From an uncultured Lachnospiraceae bacterium (GTDB lineage: Bacteria; Bacillota; Clostridia; Lachnospirales; Lachnospiraceae): a DNA stretch of 7,832 nucleotides. The translations under genes and the position numbers were made by a program. Position 1 is the stretch's first letter; each line of letters begins with the position of its first letter. Positions 6,607 to 7,832 of this stretch are shown here, piece after piece. The notes below the pieces were generated by a model. The model had not been told where the DNA came from, searched no databases, and saw only the letters and a list, made by a program, of their open reading frames with translations. The stretch covers positions 1-7,832 of the forward strand of contig CAOKHR010000107.1 in NCBI GenBank assembly GCA_948468325.1, in the 5' to 3' direction.

Positions 6607-6635
6607 TTGCATTTCTGCAAATCTTCCTGTATAAT
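6607..6635 (+). promoter_or_regulatory. Sigma-A type promoter of the S10 operon
   Basis: A perfect -10 hexamer TATAAT (6630-6635) lies 17 bases after a partial -35, TTGCAT (6607-6612). Transcription should start near 6642-6643. Its place just after a terminator and before rpsJ supports its role. The -35 matches consensus at three of six positions. Confidence 0.75.
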
Positions 6636-6642
6636 ATCCAAT

Positions 6643-6864
6643 GCTGTGACATGATAGCGGTGAAGCGTGAGGTTGCTGCTTTTATAGCAGGTTTTCCGTG
6701 GAGCGAATGTCAAGTTAGGAAACTGGCGACAAGTCACTGTATCACGAATAACTGTCTACAAATATGAAGTAGAAACAACGTGTGAGTATATGACACACAC
6801 GGGAGAGTGTACAGTCACCGCTTGTCGTACTGAAGTAAAGTGCGAAAAGGAGGCGACTTTTTTT
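6643..6864 (+). promoter_or_regulatory. Structured 5' leader of the S10 operon
   Basis: About 220 untranslated bases with several exact complementary segments: TGACAT (6647-6652) with ATGTCA (6707-6712), enclosing CTGCT (6676-6680) with AGCAG (6686-6690); CGACAAG (6727-6733) with CTTGTCG (6821-6827) and, inside it, ACTGT (6736-6740) with ACAGT (6811-6815), enclosing CGTGTG (6779-6784) with CACACG (6796-6801). This suggests two domains, each closed by a long-range stem. In E. coli the S10 leader is the target of ribosomal protein L4; whether this one works alike is inference. No clear terminator within the leader was found. Confidence 0.6.
6837..6860 (+). promoter_or_regulatory. rpsJ ribosome binding site in a small hairpin loop
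   Basis: AAGGAGG (6847-6853) is a near-perfect Shine-Dalgarno sequence, 11 bases before the ATG at 6865. It can lie in the loop of a weak stem: AAAGT (6837-6841) with ACTTT (6856-6860), and CG (6843-6844) with CG (6854-6855). Seven T (6858-6864) run up to the start codon. Confidence 0.55.
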
Positions 6865-7182
6865 ATGGCAAGTCAGGTAATGAGAATCACATTGAAAGCG
6901 TATGATCATGAGCTTGTTGATGCATCTGCAAAGAAAATTATTGAAACTGTAAAGAAGAACGGATCACAGGTGAGCGGGCCGGTGCCACTTCCGACGAAAA
7001 AGGAAGTTGTTACGATTCTTCGTGCCGTACACAAGTACAAAGATTCCAGAGAGCAGTTTGAGCAGAGAACGCACAAGAGGCTGATTGACATTATTACGCC
7101 GACACAGAAAACAGTTGATGCATTATCCCGTTTGGAAATGCCGGCTGGTGTGTATATCGACATCAAAATGAAAAACAAGTGA
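6865..7182 (+). CDS. rpsJ: 30S ribosomal protein S10 (NusE)
   Basis: Component of the 30S subunit head that also serves as NusE in transcription antitermination with NusB. The product is 105 residues, normal for the family (about 102-105). Recognisable are MRITLKAYDHELVD at the N-terminus, SGPVPLPTKKEVVTILR (37-53), KDSREQFEQRTHKRLIDI (59-76), and VDALSRLEMPAGVYIDIK (84-101). The loop AVHKYK replaces the more usual SPHVNK, a variation expected between bacterial groups. The frame is open upstream to an ATG at 6790, but the ribosome binding site at 6847-6853 and the family N-terminus fix the start at 6865. It is the first gene of the S10 operon. Confidence 0.98.
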   Translation: MASQVMRITLKAYDHELVDASAKKIIETVKKNGSQVSGPVPLPTKKEVVTILRAVHKYKDSREQFEQRTHKRLIDIITPTQKTVDALSRLEMPAGVYIDIKMKNK

Positions 7183-7351
7183 TTTTTCAGACAGCTTAGT
7201 CACAAAAATGATCAGCAACACAAATTATTTTGGGAAAGAATGAATCCTCGAAGGTTTAATATAGAAGTTATGCAAGGCATCCACTTATATTGACTGTTCT
7301 AGGATGAACGCAGACAATGCGTTCCGCTGTAGGAAAACAGGAGGTAAAGGA
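7183..7351 (+). promoter_or_regulatory. Structured rpsJ-rplC intergenic region
   Basis: 169 bases without a gene, unusually long for the S10 operon. Two hairpins lie close together. The first (7261-7290) is imperfect, with AAGT (7265-7268) on ACTT (7283-7286) and ATGC (7270-7273) on GCAT (7277-7280). The second is perfect: GAACGCA (7306-7312) with TGCGTTC (7318-7324), loop GACAA. Around the second, CTGTT (7294-7298) can pair with AACAG (7336-7340), whose last two bases are the first of the rplC ribosome binding site AGGAGGT (7339-7345). No good promoter or T-run was seen, so transcription probably reads through. Confidence 0.55.
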
Positions 7352-7832
7352 ATGAAGAAAGCTATTTTAAGCACAAAAGTCGGAATGACTCAAATCTTCA
7401 ATGAAGATGGTACCTTAGTGCCTGTTACAGTATTGCAGGCAGGACCGTGTGTTGTAACTCAGATTAAGACAGTAGAGAACGATGGTTACAGTGCGGTACA
7501 GGTCGGATTTGTTGACAGAAAAGATAAGGTGATCAACAAAGACGCAAACGGCAAAAAGGAGATCAGATACAGACACGGCACAAACAAAGCCGAAAAAGGG
7601 CATTTTGAAAAAGCCGGAGTTTCCAGCAAAAAATACGTCAGAGAGTTTAAGTTTGAGAACGCAGAAGATTACAAACTGGCTGACGAAATCAAAGCTGACA
7701 TCTTTGCTGCAGGCGACAAAGTAGATGTTACTGCAATCACGAAAGGAAAGGGATTCCAGGGTGCAATTAAGCGGCACGGACAGCACAGAGGACCTATGAC
7801 ACATGGTTCCAAGTTCCATCGTCATCAGGGTT
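7352..7832 (+). CDS. rplC: 50S ribosomal protein L3, N-terminal part; 3' end outside window
   Basis: One of the early-assembling 23S rRNA-binding proteins, reaching towards the peptidyl-transferase centre. ATG at 7352 follows AGGAGGT (7339-7345) by 6 bases. The 160 visible residues begin MKKAILSTKVGMTQIF and include VTVLQAGPCVVTQIKT (25-40), GHFEKAGVSSKKYVREF (83-99), and the conserved block KGKGFQGAIKRHG...RGPMTHGSKFHR (131-158). Full-length L3 is about 209 residues in E. coli, so roughly a quarter is off the right edge. Residues about 62-77 (NKDANGKKEIRYRHGT) form a charged insertion between the VGF strand and the KGHF motif that many bacterial L3 proteins lack. Gene order rpsJ-rplC is that of the classical S10 operon. 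Confidence 0.97.
   Translation, partial: MKKAILSTKVGMTQIFNEDGTLVPVTVLQAGPCVVTQIKTVENDGYSAVQVGFVDRKDKVINKDANGKKEIRYRHGTNKAEKGHFEKAGVSSKKYVREFKFENAEDYKLADEIKADIFAAGDKVDVTAITKGKGFQGAIKRHGQHRGPMTHGSKFHRHQG

Noticed and set aside
6790..6864. 25-residue N-terminal extension of S10
   Set aside because: The stretch contains leader RNA pairing segments and the rpsJ ribosome binding site, and S10 proteins do not carry it.
7230..7260. TTGGGA and TTTAAT as a second promoter before rplC
   Set aside because: Both hexamers are weak and the spacing is 19 bases; operon read-through is more likely.
1..7832. CRISPR arrays, tRNA or rRNA genes, insertion sequences, phage or defence genes
   Set aside because: No direct repeats with spacers, cloverleaf sequences, inverted terminal repeats or transposase or integrase motifs were seen.

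Overview
The window looks like a chromosomal segment from a Gram-positive, low-to-moderate GC anaerobe of the class Clostridia, most likely family Lachnospiraceae. This rests on strong AGGAGG-type ribosome binding sites, the residue style of S10 and L3, and a large surface protein built from LamG-like, F5/8C, BIG2 and InlB-type repeats with a lysine-rich BspA-like C-terminus. Genus cannot be fixed by reading alone. All genes supported here are on the + strand.

Region 1 (1-1313) is an aromatic-biosynthesis pair. It holds the C-terminal 171 residues of a shikimate/quinate dehydrogenase (aroE family, with features of the YdiB subgroup), then a complete type I 3-dehydroquinate dehydratase (aroD). 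They catalyse neighbouring steps around 3-dehydroshikimate and are closely spaced, as expected for co-transcription. The same pairing (ydiB-aroD) is found in E. coli.

Region 2 (1314-6548) holds a 140-base gap with a perfect hairpin, then one 1675-residue secreted protein that fills most of the window, ending at a stem-loop that probably terminates transcription. The protein is a mosaic of carbohydrate- or ligand-binding and spacer domains. No catalytic domain and no sortase signal can be seen. A LamG-plus-module block has been duplicated, and an F5/8C domain appears to sit inside one copy of a module that occurs three times.

Region 3 (6549-7832) is the start of the S10 ribosomal-protein operon: a good sigma-A promoter, a leader of about 220 bases with several complementary segments, rpsJ, a further 169-base structured gap, and the first 160 codons of rplC, which runs off the right edge. 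The two structured untranslated stretches are the best candidates for undescribed regulation. I found no CRISPR array, tRNA, rRNA, insertion sequence or phage gene, and no evidence of a wholly new multi-gene system.
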